From assembly GCA_045837725.1 (NCBI GenBank), contig JBEWZL010000044.1:124001-188000 (forward strand): DNA of 64,000 nt, given 5' to 3'. The DNA comes from Vermamoeba vermiformis. Its lineage: Eukaryota > Tubulinea > Echinamoebida. How positions within the stretch are numbered: the first letter of the stretch is position 1; the number at the start of each line of letters is the position of its first letter. This document shows, piece after piece, positions 1 through 12,300 of the stretch. The notes beneath the pieces are model-generated. The model was not told the origin of the DNA, did no database searches, and saw nothing but the letters and a program-made list of their open reading frames with translations. The position numbers and the translations under genes are program-made.

Positions 1-2619
1 AGTAGCCCAGCAACGAGATCAACCACTTGCCTAATGTATTGTACGTTAGTACCACACGTGTCAATAGTTAGAGCGTTGCACAACTTACCAGGGTCGTAGT
101 GCATCCATCTCAAGCCATTTCTGTAGTCATAAGGGAACTCGTGATGGAAGTTGTGATAGCCTTCACCGAATGTGAACAACGAGACAATGTAGCTGTCACG
201 AGGAGTGCGTTGATCGCTGTACGTGAAATCGCCCCACCAGTGAGCCAAACTGTTGATGAAGAAAGTAGCGTGTTGAATGAAAACAGCCTTAGCAAAGCCA
301 CCAATGAAGAGACCGCCGAGCCAGTCACCCCAGCCGAGGCCAGCAATTAAAGTAGGCAAAACAATGCCCAATCCGAGAGCGAAGTAAGGGTAGTACTTGT
401 GTTGGAAGGCTATAAGTTACATCGTTAGAAAAAGTTTTGATATCTTGGGTAATGTAAGAAGCTAGGACTTACTCAAAATAGGATCGGCTAACAAGTCGCT
501 AATGTCGACCTCAGCTTCAGTGTAGTACTCAGGACCCCACGATTCACGCTTCCAAATCAACCAGCCCATGTGCGAGTACCAGAATCCACGCTTAGCGTTG
601 TACGGGTCCTTGTTTGTGTCGGTGTAACGGTGGTGAGCACGGTGATCGCGGCACCACGAGATAACGGAGCCTTCAAAAGTTGAGGCACCAGCCAACATCA
701 AGGGAATCTTGGCGATGCTCTTGACGTCGTAGGAACGATGAGACCACAAGCGGTGATAGCCCGAAGTAATACCAATGCCACCAATGTAGTACAAGATGAA
801 GCCGAGCAACAAAGTCTTGGCGTGAACTTCACACACGAAGAAACCGATGAAGGCCAAGAAGATAGAGCCGAACAACCAAGCAGTGACGAACCAATCAACC
901 TTCTCTGCGAGGGACTTGACACTAAGGCCAGTGTCGTCATTGGAGAAAATGAACTTGGTCAATGAAGTTTCTTGGAGTTGCTACGTTTGTGCGTTAGATC
1001 CGGCCATTAAAAAACTTGAATTGCGCAACTTACCTTATCAAACTTCTCTTGCAAGTGCTTGTATGCTTTCTTAATGTTGTAGTTGGGTACGGCGATGCTG
1101 TCGACAATCATGTAGTTGAAGTTGTCGGACAAGAGCTCGACCCACTTGGGAAACTTGACGGCAAAAGTGACGGAGATTTCGTTCTTGAGCTGTTCTTTGG
1201 TCTTTTGCACGGTCTCTTTGTACTCCTCGTAACGCTCAGAGGCCAACTTGAGCAAGGCAACGTGAGGTAACTGATGGGCCTTTTGGAACGAGCTGGCCCA
1301 GAAGTGATAGACCAACCACGGCATTAAGTAGTACTTGACGAGACTAAGTAATGTGTTAGTAATTGACATTATAAAATGAAGCTTAGAATCATCAAAAACC
1401 GGATCTTGATCTCCATCCGTAAGGAAAAAACTTACCCCCACCAGCCCAAGTTTAGAGCCATCAATGGGAAGAAGATGCAAACAAACGCGTAAATAAGGAT
1501 CATATTCACCATTGCTCGCTTCTCTAAGTTAATGTACGGAGTGACTTGCGCCTTGATCCATTGCCAAGGCGAAGCCACGAACCAGAAAGGAGACGATAAA
1601 AGTCCTATAAATATGCTTATTAGTAATGTACTCGACAAGTACTAAGTGAAGTACATACTTGAATTGTTATAATATTTCTGCCAGGATTGGAAAGGAGTCA
1701 TTAAAGGCAGCATGCACAACGTGCCAATAACGTCGTTTAAGCGCTTATTTTCAACAAAAGCGCCTTTACTGCACGCGTAAGAAACTGTGAGCAGCTATAT
1801 AATAAGGTTAGAGATTGCTAATTATTGTAATTAGATTGCGCATCCATTAATAGTCCGAATCCAAAAACTTTAAATTATTTGTAAGCCAGCAAATTCGAAT
1901 TTGCATTTGCATACGCTAAAATTGAGGTAATCGAAGATGCAATAATTCATCTGCGATTGATTTTCCGTTCATGAAAACAAGAAAAAACTTTGAAGATCCG
2001 GCCGAGTTTTGACGGAAAATAAATTATAAGATTATGATGCCCGAAAGTTTTTGGACAAAGGTACAAGCATAATTAAAGGCATGCAATGTGCATAAAAATT
2101 GTGAGTTGGATCAAGGCAAGCAAGGTATTTGTGTTTCGCGCACAAACTTGCTTTTAACTTGAGCGAAATGGATATTTGTAATTAAACAAGAATCGATTAT
2201 GAAAATTTCAATAAGCTGGGAAATCTGAAAGTTCTGATTCGGATTACGATCTGAAAGTCATTGTACTTTACACTTACTCCTGTAATAGCTGTGCCCAAGA
2301 ACATCCATCCAATAGGTAGTAAGTACCAAGGAGTGTAGGCCAGAATGACTACGCCGAGGGTTACAAACGTGATCGTCTTGACGAGCGAGAAGATGGCCTT
2401 CTTTGTGCTCGTTTGAAACACCTAAAAATGATCATAATAAGAATCGGAGCAATAGAGATCGAGGTTGAAAAGGTCATGATTAACAAAGCGAGCCTAAGTA
2501 GGCACTAGTTTGGATTTAGTTGTACAACTACAGCTCCGATGCCAAGTTGATTGCGCGATACGTACCTCTTTCGGCAATAGATCTGCCAGCTCGTTCATAG
2601 ATGTCGGGAACGAGTTCAT
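1..2619 (-). CDS. Fatty-acid desaturase fusion: histidine-less delta-12-type domain plus delta-9-type domain (partial)
   Basis: The gene reads from about 2619 leftward and runs off the window. Exons I infer: 2566-2619, 2278-2421, 1659-1794, 1436-1604, 1034-1343, about 475-980, about 89-414, all with consensus splice sites. The first five encode a delta-12/omega-3-type desaturase fold with recognisable landmarks (NKRLNDVIG, LGWWGLVKYYLMPWLVYHFW, VPNYNIKKAYKHLQE). All three histidine boxes are replaced: YACSK where HDCGH is expected, YYNNS for HRTHH, YMIVD for HVPHH. A 53-base intron (981-1033, phase 0, GTAAGT..GTAG) joins this to a stearoyl-CoA-type desaturase with its boxes intact (HRLWSH, HRAHH, HNFHH). 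No in-frame stop separates the two. Such membrane di-iron enzymes act in the ER. The C-terminal half should be active; the N-terminal half should not be, and may be structural or regulatory. A basic peptide upstream (2860-2960) could be a further 5' exon, but its frame does not join cleanly. Confidence 0.85.
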
Positions 2620-3216
2620 GTTTGGTGTCTGGATCGACTAAAAATTGAATTATGAATAGAGCTCAGAAAAATTTACTTTTATACTTTCTGGCACGCGGCA
2701 ATTATCAATATTAACTTATTTAGTGAACATAACAAGAAATTCATGAAAAGTAGGACAAAGAAGCGGTGGCCGCTTTCCCAATCTGACAAGGATCTGAGTC
2801 AGATCCTAGTCATGGTCAATGAGGATTCATTGATGATAATGTCATGCTAAAATAGAGTACTTGCCTTCCTTGTGTTTCTTGTGCCTGCGCGTGTACGAAA
2901 TACGGTCAATTTTTTTCTTCTTACGCCTTTCAATTTTTTGTGACCGCTTAATTATCCTCAACGAATGAACCGTTTAACACTACTATTAGTGACATATCGA
3001 GAAATTATCAGGAGTTACCGCAAAGGCGAGTTTCCTGAAGGTCTGAAAGCCCGTGCCCGCGATAACTTTTACTACGATTGGGAATATGCAGGAGACCAAC
3101 CGTATGGCATATATTAGTCTTGATTTTGTTATTGCGGGTGGAATGTTGGTCACGGGCCCGACCAATGTCACACACAGTGATCTCACAACGTGTATTTCGT
3201 CAATTTCACAATTACG
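2620..3216. other. Intergenic region between divergent genes
   Basis: This 597-base stretch separates the desaturase fusion (-) from the acetyltransferase gene (+) and probably carries both promoters. On the minus strand at about 2866-2960 there is an open, very basic stretch (KIDRISYTRRHKKHKE) ending near a possible GC or GT donor. It may be 5' untranslated sequence or an unplaced exon. I see no other gene. Confidence 0.5.
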
Positions 3217-4266
3217 ATGAACACAATGGATGAGATTGAGGTACGAACGCATATTAAATTTAATAATATTTTCTAATTGTTATGCAGGTAGTTACATACC
3301 ATACTGGCGCAGATTTTTTGGCGGGATGTGGTCCTTTTTTGATGGAAAAAGAGATAGCCAATAATTACCAGCTAGGCGTTGCCCCACGATTAAAAGAAAA
3401 TAATATTTTATTCTCAGTTAACCGAAAAAATACCAAGAAAGGTGGAGCATACTTTTAAACTTTTCGATCTGGGTTAGTTTGTCTTACTAACACGTTTTAC
3501 AGTATTATTAACTGGCCTATCCGAAACTACCGTCGGCAGCTTATCGCTTGTTACCTATGAGACCGACGAAAAGTTGTTAGAATTTCTCACTGCGCACGTT
3601 ATCTCCTTTTTACAAAGTTGTTCGCTGACCCCGAAGTTGATCGGTGTTACAGCTCCTGCATCACTCGTTCATCCAATCAGAGACTTCCTCAATACCCACT
3701 TCGACGCCGGCTTTAACTTCCGCACTAATCTACGCTGCTACGTATGCACCGCTGTGTTAAAAAGCGCTCTAGAGTCAGCGGATCGCACGCCAGGTTCGAT
3801 GGTCGTTGCAAACGAATCTCATTTAGAACAAACAGTTAATATGATGCGAGAGTTTGAAGAGCAAGTGCACAGACCATCTGAACGATTATCAGGTAAATAG
3901 AGAACAACAATACAAAGAAATTTTGTTTGACGGATGTACCCAGATGAGCGAACCCGAGAGCGTCTTCAAAAGTTTATGAACGTGCAACGCGTTTGGATAT
4001 GGATAGACGAAGGCAAGGTCACTTCCATAGTAATAAGCACGCGTGATACAGAGTCAGCACAAGGCATCAACAGTGTCTACACTCCAGTATCTTGCAGACG
4101 TAAAGGATACGCAACTGCCCTCGTATCGAAAGTAGCGCAATTTATGATCGAGAAGAACAACAAAAAGGTGTTCTTATACGCAGACTTGGACTATCCTGCC
4201 AGCAACAAAGTCTACACAAATGTTGGATTTGTTCCCGTTGATGATCCTGTTACTTGGGCAAAGTAA
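3217..4266 (+). CDS. GNAT-family N-acetyltransferase
   Basis: Transfers an acetyl group from acetyl-CoA to an amine; the substrate is not identifiable. The start ATG at 3217 opens MNTMDEIE, followed by introns ending before VVTYHTGAD, before VLLTGLSE (about 3502) and before DERTRERL (about 3944). The last join uses donor 3893 and the CCCAG acceptor, which keeps the frame (RLS-DERTRERL). The C-terminal domain carries the GNAT acetyl-CoA loop (RRKGYATALV) and the later strand-helix typical of the fold (FLYADLDYPASNKVYTNVGF). The N-terminal half, about 200 residues, is a poorly conserved GNAT-like half domain, so the protein resembles two-lobed eukaryotic GNAT proteins of the FR47 type. It is divergent with the desaturase gene. 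Confidence 0.8.
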
Positions 4267-4369
4267 AAATCCATACTAAATATGAAGACCTTGCAATCGC
4301 GAGATTTATTTGCATTGTGGCCCGTAAGTAGCTTCGTTGCGGTTTGATTAAAATTTAAATCATGTCATC

Positions 4370-4656
4370 TTATTCATCGTTGATTTTGGATTGGTCATTA
4401 GCATTATCGGTCTTTTTTGGTGGTTGGTAGGGTTGGAAACCTTTTTTTCCGCTCGTCCTGGCTGCCATCCGTTTCAAAACTGCTACCGAAAAAATCAGAC
4501 TAATTAATTAATGTAAGCAATACAATTTAATATATAAATACTGTATTGCATTAAATGTCTTCTCATAAGAATGTAGAATAAGAATGTCTTACCTTTGGGC
4601 GGTTGGTATAACAGGTCCTTCGGATTATTTTTAGTGGGGTTGTTATTGTCGCTCAT
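4370..4656 (-). CDS. Small basic proline/lysine-rich protein
   Basis: Two short exons (about 4593-4656 and 4370-4481) joined by an intron with a GTAAG donor give a 58-residue protein. It begins MSDNNNPTKNNPKDLLYQPP and ends KTDNANDQSKINDE. The middle is basic (AVLKRMAARTSGKKGFQPYQ), and the motif YQPP occurs twice, once per exon. I see no signal peptide, membrane segment or recognised domain. The frame stays open through the splice and the stop lies just past the acidic tail, which supports a real gene. It shares a divergent upstream region with the TPR gene at 4767. The function is unknown. Confidence 0.6.
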
Positions 4657-4766
4657 TTGGTATGACTTTCAATTAAACCCAATAATGCGCAACAGAATCT
4701 AAATAGTATTTTTGGCAGCAAAGCTCGTGAATCACGTTTCTTGTTTGTCTTCTTTGAACCGAACAG

Positions 4767-6100
4767 ATGAACACGTTACGAACAATTCAGCTGCTAAGCC
4801 GGTGCTATATATCACGCCACAGCAATAAATTGAGGAAGTCTATCTTAACAGTAACAAGGAATGAAGCCAAGAAACAGTGCTTTGCGAGGTCGCGCGATCT
4901 CTTGACACATCCACCGCAGAGGCTTTATTCGACTGAATTTAATCGGCACTTCGTAAAAATGAAACGAATGGTAATATTTTGAACTGTTTAAGCCTAATTT
5001 TTTCTCAAATTGATAATTATTTTCTAAATTCTTGCTATCGTAGGCAAGCACAAATACGTAATTTATTACATTTTAAATATTTATAAATATTTAACGGGTT
5101 TTATAAAGAAAGAGGAAGGTTACGTGCCGAGCGACGACGAAAAACAATTCGAAGCGCTTAGTAACTTAGCCAGGCAAAGCCACAGCCCCGCAGAATTAAT
5201 TAAAAACGAGCCTATGTTTCTGCCAACGTTATTACGCCTGTTTGAAAGCGAAAAAACGATGGTCAGAAATTCTTCTATTAAGTTATTCGCATCCATGCCC
5301 GATGTTCGTAAGTCATAGTCTCGAATATGATAATCATTGCTATATATATTAACGTTATTAATGTGCCTATAGCTGAGTGGTTGAATTTTCTTGAAACTGA
5401 TGCGAGCATTCAAAAACATTTGCCAGCGATCTTAGCCAATTTTTACTCGTTTGCAACTCACCCTGAAAGACCCTATGGCAGACAGTAAGCTAATTAAACA
5501 TAATATTATTAATATTTCTAATTTATTTGCAGAAAAGCCATATCGTTACATGAGAGGTGCTTGCCGCTGATCCGATCGCACTTTGGCAAAACGCATCCGC
5601 TAAGTAAGTACTAGTATTTTAATATAATATTATAATATATATAAAAGTACTATAATATGTAGAAATGAGCTTAAGAAGCGAAATTGAAAAGTTGGATCTG
5701 ACTTTATTTTTGTTAAATAGCAATTTCAGTTCTATATCGACTTGGAATATTATATTCTATGGAAGAAAATACTACAGAATCGATTAGAAATTTCCGAGAA
5801 GCCACGGATCTGATAGGAGAATTTGTAAAGGCTTCAAATGACGCTTATTTTGACGATATTGGCTTAGTAATGCAACATGCGACTATTTATTATGAATATT
5901 TAGAAGCATTGAAGAAAAGAACGGATTTAAATGCCACAAATGCGCATGAGTTAGTGGATGCAGGAAAAAGTGCGATGGATCTGTGCGACAAAGCGTTGGA
6001 AATGGTCGAAAAAGACGAGAATAATACATTTGGAAATAATCAAAAACAAAAATTGAAAGAATTGGCTTTAAAAATGAAGCAGTCCTTTGTGGCTGCGTAA
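4767..6100 (+). CDS. Mitochondrial-looking TPR/helical-repeat protein
   Basis: Exon 1 (4767-4975) encodes an N-terminus rich in Arg, Ser and Leu without acidic residues (MNTLRTIQLLSRCYISRHSN), as expected of a mitochondrial presequence. Later exons give ARM-like helices (PTLLRLFESEKTMVRNSSIK, then a segment with PEWLNFLETD), then TPR-like helices (KAISLHERCLPLIRSHFGK). The last exon starts inside a TPR motif (LYRLGILYSMEENTTESIRN). The final intron I infer runs from about 5606 to 5730, because only that join continues the repeat. The C-terminus has two more helical pairs and ends QSFVAA. The repeat style resembles TPRs of SMYD or kinesin-light-chain proteins, but no catalytic domain is visible. 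It is probably a protein-interaction scaffold in or near mitochondria; that role is inferred. Confidence 0.65.
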
Positions 6101-6236
6101 ACCAACTAATCGACCAGATCTTGATTGTAACGGACTTAGTTTAGAGTAATTAATATGAAAATATAGAATTCAATAAGTGCGTAACGATAATTTATCTAAC
6201 TTTATTTGTAAATTCGCTAACATTCGTGGATGTGGT

Positions 6237-8801
6237 TCAACTTTGATCTTGTTGCAGTTTCGTCAATAACGTCAATACCCAATGATAAGTATTGGTTCGG
6301 CTATTTCCATCGTCAAATGTTTTAAGTGTTTGTACGTTCTTCCAGGCAGCTTCAGGATCAAGAATCGCTTGGGCCATGAAAATGAATCCCTTCCAAGTCT
6401 CCTCAAGAGGCGGGTCTTTTCTCGTCAAAGTTTTTTCCAAAATAGGAAATTCGTATTTGATCCATTCAGGCTCGAGTAGCTGACGAGTTACTGGCGTGAA
6501 AGGTAACATTTGGATGCAGTGAATGAACTCCACATTAGCTGAAAACAAGTGGTCAGCGTGGGTAAAAAAATCACGATGTTGCGACATACCTCCAAACCAC
6601 GTGGCATAATCGACCTTTGAAGACCATAAAACCCCGACTACGGAGTTTTTGGCAAATACTGGATCGTAGATATCAAAGTTCTCTGGGTACATGTGCCAAT
6701 ACTTTTGCGACGATCTGATCTCCGTCGCGAGAAGCACTCTGCCAAGATTTGATGCGAATTCGTCACCGACAGCCAAGCCCCACAGATGCACCGCATAATA
6801 GGCATTAACTGCTTCAGAAGTCGATTCTTGGTTCTTGTCATCTACAACAGAAAATTAGATCTAGGGACTGAAATGAAATTTCACGTACCTCCAAACTCGA
6901 ACAGTCCTGAAGCCCAAGAGTGACCCAAGTACCAGTCTTTGTGTCTAGTGACAGGGAAGTAGTTATCAGCGTGCGAAGGGTTGGCAATATCACGGATCAG
7001 ATCCAAGACGTAATCGCTGTACTTTGATCCCCATTCTTTGTCTTCTTTAGCGATCACCGCTGCAGCATAGATCCAATATCCGTAATGGAAATCTGACCAA
7101 TCAAATCGTTAGCACGAGTTTGACACGTGTCAAAGTTCAAGTGACACTTACGGTGATCGTTGTACCAGCCTTGACCGAACTCGTTTCCGGAGTTTTTGAT
7201 GCCCTCCGTAGAAACAATGCCACCCCACGTCGAATCGTAGATCAAGCTGTCGTTGCATTGCCCTTCCAGACGAGGTGTCAGGACCTTCTTCATCGACTCG
7301 CGGATCTCTTTCGCTGTAGTGTTGTCGCCAATTTGATCGGCAATTAAAGCCAGTCGGCCCATTGCTGCGACTTCTTTGCCGAAGAAATACGTGTCTTGAG
7401 CTTTAGGCTGCATATTTTTGTCTTCTTTCAACACGGTTTGCAAGATCTGCACAGCTTGATCTGAAAATTGAGTTTTTTCAAACCATCGGACTTTAGTCAA
7501 TTCTTCTTGTAAAATCCATTCGTCGCCAACAACGCCTGATTACTATATTAGGAAATTTAGTTTTTGGTGAGATTTTGACGTACCTGTCATTTTGCCCTTG
7601 ATTGTCTCGTAAGAATTTTTCATGATGAAATTTTTAGGCTTGCCGAGGCTGTCTTTGTGATGAGGCAAAGACATCATTAAAAGATCAATAGCAGCACGTT
7701 TTTCAACGAGCCATTTGAACGAGATTTGCGCAATATCACCGACAACTTCGTAGCTAATCTTGCTGCCAACAGGAACGGCACCGCTGTGCAGCTGCAAATT
7801 GGTCGCGTCTTCCATTGACAGAAGCAACGCAGCTCTATGATATTTTGTGGTTAGTATGAGCTTGCCGGTCATAGTAAAATAACGTGTGATTTAAGCGTAC
7901 CGCATGAGGCCATTGTATCGCTGAGTGGCTTCAAGTCGATTGGTCGTAACGTTGAAAGTTGTTTGGCCGTCCAAAAGATACAACATCCAAGTCTTGCCGT
8001 TGTTCATTATCACTTCAAATTGTGATCCACTCACGGTACACGGCACTGGCGAGTTGTTCACTGAAAGAATGGCGTGCACAGTGTCGAGCAAGGGAAACTC
8101 GGAGTTTTGATAGAGTACTGTAACATAAGGACTTCCATAGGCAATAGGAAAGGTCATTACAGGTTGCTTTGAAGCTGATAATAAATTGAATTATTAAGAG
8201 ATCAGTACAAATGTCAAAGTGTCAAAAACGTCGAATTGAATTTCCGGTTCATGAACAAAGTCAAACAAGGAATGCGTACCTCTATCGATATATTGCATAG
8301 TGACAGTCAAAGGGTCATAATCATGTAAAATTCTGTCGCATTCAATAGCTTTGACTTTGAACGATAAATCATGAACGAAACTCGTGAGAACGAACTTGTC
8401 CGTGGCAGATCTGTCTCAGAAGTTAATTTAAGCCATAATAATTATTCAATTATTACCTGTTAGGATATCCAAATTCAAATCCGTTGGCTGCTGCTTTCAT
8501 ATAATAAGGCAAAGGCATGATCGGATTTTCACCTTTGCCTAGGACAAGATCTGTGAGCCATTGGTTCGTGGGAAATGGCGCTTGTACTTTGCCCCATAAT
8601 CTATAATAAATTAGTGAATATTTACCACCAAACTAATTTGTTGGAATGACGATCTTGAAAAGCGTGTCAGAGCTCGCTCGATTATATTATTAATTAATTT
8701 ATTACTTACGGAGATGGCTTTAGAGGGTGCTTATCTGTGGCATTGAATAGAGGAAGCGCACCAGACTTGAAAGTTTGTTCTGAAAAACCTCGATCGGTCA
8801 T
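6237..8801 (-). CDS. GH81 endo-1,3-beta-glucanase
   Basis: Hydrolyses internal beta-1,3-glucan bonds, as in fungal walls or the organism's own cyst or storage glucan. At least eight exons read from 8801. The N-terminal beta domain starts at FPTNQWLTDLVLG. The catalytic (alpha/alpha) part contains FGQGWYNDH joined across an intron to a segment with HYGYWIYAAA, bearing the family's conserved Asp. It continues HSWASGLFEFGDDKNQ into ESTSEAVNAYY, with the conserved glutamates. The C-terminus matches GH81 length, about 700 residues overall. The start at 8801 (MTDRGFSEQTF) has an in-frame stop directly upstream and gives no signal peptide. A TTTTCAG acceptor just downstream leaves open a missed first exon with a secretion signal. 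The intron at about 7095-7152 carries the TGACACGTGTCA palindrome. Confidence 0.9.
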
Positions 8802-9303
8802 TTATGCGATTACGGATGGAAAATTATAGAATAATTGTATTCGTGTTGATTTGATTTAGTTTAAAAGAAAGAGCTGTAAATTTTGCTTCAGTAAAGCGGC
8901 CGTATGAGAACCATTCTAAAATTCAAGCAGTTTTCTATCGATTGCTTCCTGCTTAATAATTACTTAAACGGCATCGATGCGTGTATAATGAATGTAGAGA
9001 AAATAATATAATTAATTGAAAATATATAATTGCGCTCCCATTTTACCTTTCAAAGATAGATCTGCCCGCCAAATTGTTGATCCACCATTAATGGCGGCGC
9101 ACAACGTAAAAATACAAAATATTGTGATACATAATATGTTATACATAATTGAATATTAAATACAATGAGACATTTGACAAGTTTAATTTAGAACCTTCCG
9201 GAAGCAAAGGAACTTTCTTGCTACCATCCTTTTCATATTAAATATAATTAACTTGATGTTTAGGTACGCAATATAATACTGAATCAAGTAATACAGGTCA
9301 CAT
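8802..9303. other. Intergenic, AT-rich
   Basis: The region lies between the 5' end of the GH81 gene and the 3' end of the HEPN-MYND gene, both on the minus strand. It should hold the GH81 promoter and the downstream gene's poly(A) region. No open frame of note is present. A first GH81 exon with a signal peptide could be hidden here but I could not find one. Confidence 0.5.
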
Positions 9304-12300
9304 TTATTCGGGATCCTCGAAACAAATATCCTTGTGCTGCATCGTCTTCCAGTCGTCCACTTGACATTCTCTGCTGCAATAATAAGCCACGCACTTGCTA
9401 CACTTCTTCAGCTTGACGTCTGTGTCCGGAACACCACAGTACCAACAGACATTAGTGTATGGACGGTCCTGCAAAATGATCGCAGTCATCGAGTCAACGC
9501 ACATGCGCGTGCTGCCAATACCGCCGTGGATGCGCGGATTGAATATAGTAATCTTATCGCCGACCTTCAATTGCGCAGCGTAAATGCATGTGAGCATAAT
9601 ACACTCGCCTAAACGGTCTCTAATGACGGTCCAAGTCATGCAACCCGTCGTAGGCCGTGTAATGATCGTAGCGTGCAAATAATGATTGGTGTATTGGAAG
9701 TCCTCGGTAAAGTCAATATTCCTAATGAAGAGCTCTTCGGTGCATTTCTCCGATAAGTCCGAGGTCTTGCCAAACACGGTCCTAACATCGTTAGGGATAC
9801 TTTCCAATAGTTCACGGACAAATATCGCTCGTTGATTGATGACCAATGGCTTGCCGTTAGTTCCAAACCAGTCATTTTTATCTTCGTAAAGCTCTTTGTA
9901 CTTCTTCGCTATGCTTGGTACGCTTAAAAATGTTACTGTATTAGCTCACAGTAACATAAAATCACTCAAAATGAACGAAATTTCACAGATTAATATCATT
10001 TTGTGCTAGCAACGCAATGACGAATAAAAAATGAAAAAAGAGTCGCCCAGATCTGAAGAAAAAATTTGGTCACTTACGTCACGATCTCGGCCGGAGGTGT
10101 CCAACCAGGCACAGTAGCCATTCGTTTGTCGAGTTTACGTCTCATGCCACGCCATTGTGACCCTTCGGTCAAGAACGCAAACTCTTGTTTCTCGGCCTCC
10201 AACAAACTTGCGTAAAACTTTAGCGCTGCATCCCAATTACTCGCTTTGATCGCACAAAATGCTGCACAAATGCAAACTATTTGAAAAATAAAATAGTTAG
10301 TTAAAAAAATTTCGGCGACTATCTAAAATTTTCTTAAAAAGTTAAATTCGGATCTCGTAATTTTTTTCATTATTGTCTTATTTGGACTTACTATCGACGG
10401 CTTCTACATCCTCCAATGGCAAAATGGTTAATAAATCCTCGTAAATTTCGACAGCTTCTTTGTACTTCTGATGTGCGAGCATGATGTGACCCTTGGTATT
10501 CGCAACTTCAATAACTTCTGTGAGGTTCTCCGGGTTCATTAGTTTTTCCGCTTTTAAAATTGCCGGCATTGAATCTTCATATTTCCCGTGCCAAGAAAGT
10601 TGTTGTGCGTAATTCTGCCACATCAATGCCGACTCGGGGAATTTTTGCACGCCTCGTTTAAGCCACTTTAACTGCTCAGAATCGACGTACTTGCAAATGA
10701 TTGCATCCTCCGTCTCTTCATGCTGCAAAGCTGTATTGATCAGCTGTGTCGTCATCTCGATGTGTGCTGGGAGCAAAAACACGAGGTACGTGCAGTACTT
10801 GAGGGCAGCAGCGCGCATTTGAACGAACTCCAAACTATCTTCCAATGTACATTTTTTCTCTTTGTAGCATCGTTTGACGATTTCATGAGAGTACAACGAG
10901 TATTTGAGTGCCTGTTTCAGGTATTTTCCATATTCGGACGTTGAATTACTAATTCGCGGAATCATATCTTGCACTTCATCGACCAACCCATTTTTCTTTT
11001 GCGTTTTTGCTTGTGCGGTCAAATCGAGCTGGATGACATCTGTCAAAAAAACAAATCAGCTATAATCACTCTAATAGACCCGATTTTCATCAAAATAGTC
11101 ATGTAAGGTTTCAGTTGAAAATTAGCTCATTAATCTTAATAGATAGAAAAATTGCTACGAACATAATTTAGAACTATTAAATTAATTGAGGAAGGTTTAA
11201 TTAGTACAGTCCGTATTCTACGTACCAGTGTCGCTAGTAATTTGACTACGCAGCTCGCGCAGTGCGGCCAGATGGTCACCAGCCACGTGATAGCCTTTGT
11301 CCACTGCACGTTGCAGCCACTTCTCGGCCTCATCGTAGTTCCGTTCCACGGCCTTTCCTTTGATGTAACACTCCGCGACTTCTTCCATGGCTGACACGAG
11401 GCCTCCCATGGCTGCGGCCAATAACAGTTTGAAGCCCTTGGTCTTGTCTTTGACCACGTGAGTGCCGCGTAGGTACCACGAACCTAATTTCCACTGCGCC
11501 ATGTCCATGCCGTTGTCTGATGCTTTTGTCACCCATCGCAGGCCTGTTGCAACGTCTGGTCTTTTTCCCACACCGTCAATGAGACACACGCCGTAGTGGT
11601 ATTGAGCGCAACACACCGCTGCAGTAAAATCGATTAGACTCGTGTAAATGAACAAAAATTAGCTTAATAAACAACATATCCGCATAATACTGCTTTTGGA
11701 GCTAAAACAGGACAAACTGGATGCGGATCGGAATTTAAATGTAAAGATAAACTCAGTTTAAAACGACTTACGCCAATTAGTAGTGCCATCAGGTTTGCGG
11801 TCAGGCAAGGCAATTACTTTTTCCATCCACTCAATGCCTTGGGCCAGATCTTGTTTCATTCCACGACCGTCCATGCAACATTCCGTCTATGAGCACATTT
11901 AGTAATAGTCATATGTATATCGAGAGATGATATTACCATGCACATCATGCCCTCAAGACTGCCTTTATCGGCTGCTCTCCTGAAGTATGTAACAGCTTTT
12001 TCAAACTGCGGTAGACCTCGATGACCGCTCTCGTACATTCGACCGCGCAGGTAATCTGCATAGCCTGTGCGATTGTCTGCTCGAGCTATGACTCGTTCTA
12101 TATTCTTTTCATTTACTGGCTCGCCTTCCTCAGTCTAGAAAGAATTAATAAATCGGATCAGGAAATGTAAATTGAATTTGTGGTTCTTATATGATTAGTA
12201 TTCTTACGAATAGTCCTAGCTCTTCAAATACGGGCGCGTGATGCGTTAATGGATTATCTGCTCCAATTTTCGTTGACTCGTACTTGGCTAAAGATCTGTA

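Noticed and set aside
847-1270. Plus-strand open frames across the desaturase gene
   Set aside because: They are opposite-strand shadows of exons with strong family similarity on the minus strand.
5650-5730. Possible exon MSLRSEIEKLDLTLFLLNSN in the TPR gene
   Set aside because: Including it breaks the reading frame. Removing it as intron joins HPL directly to ILYRLGILYSMEE and completes a TPR motif.
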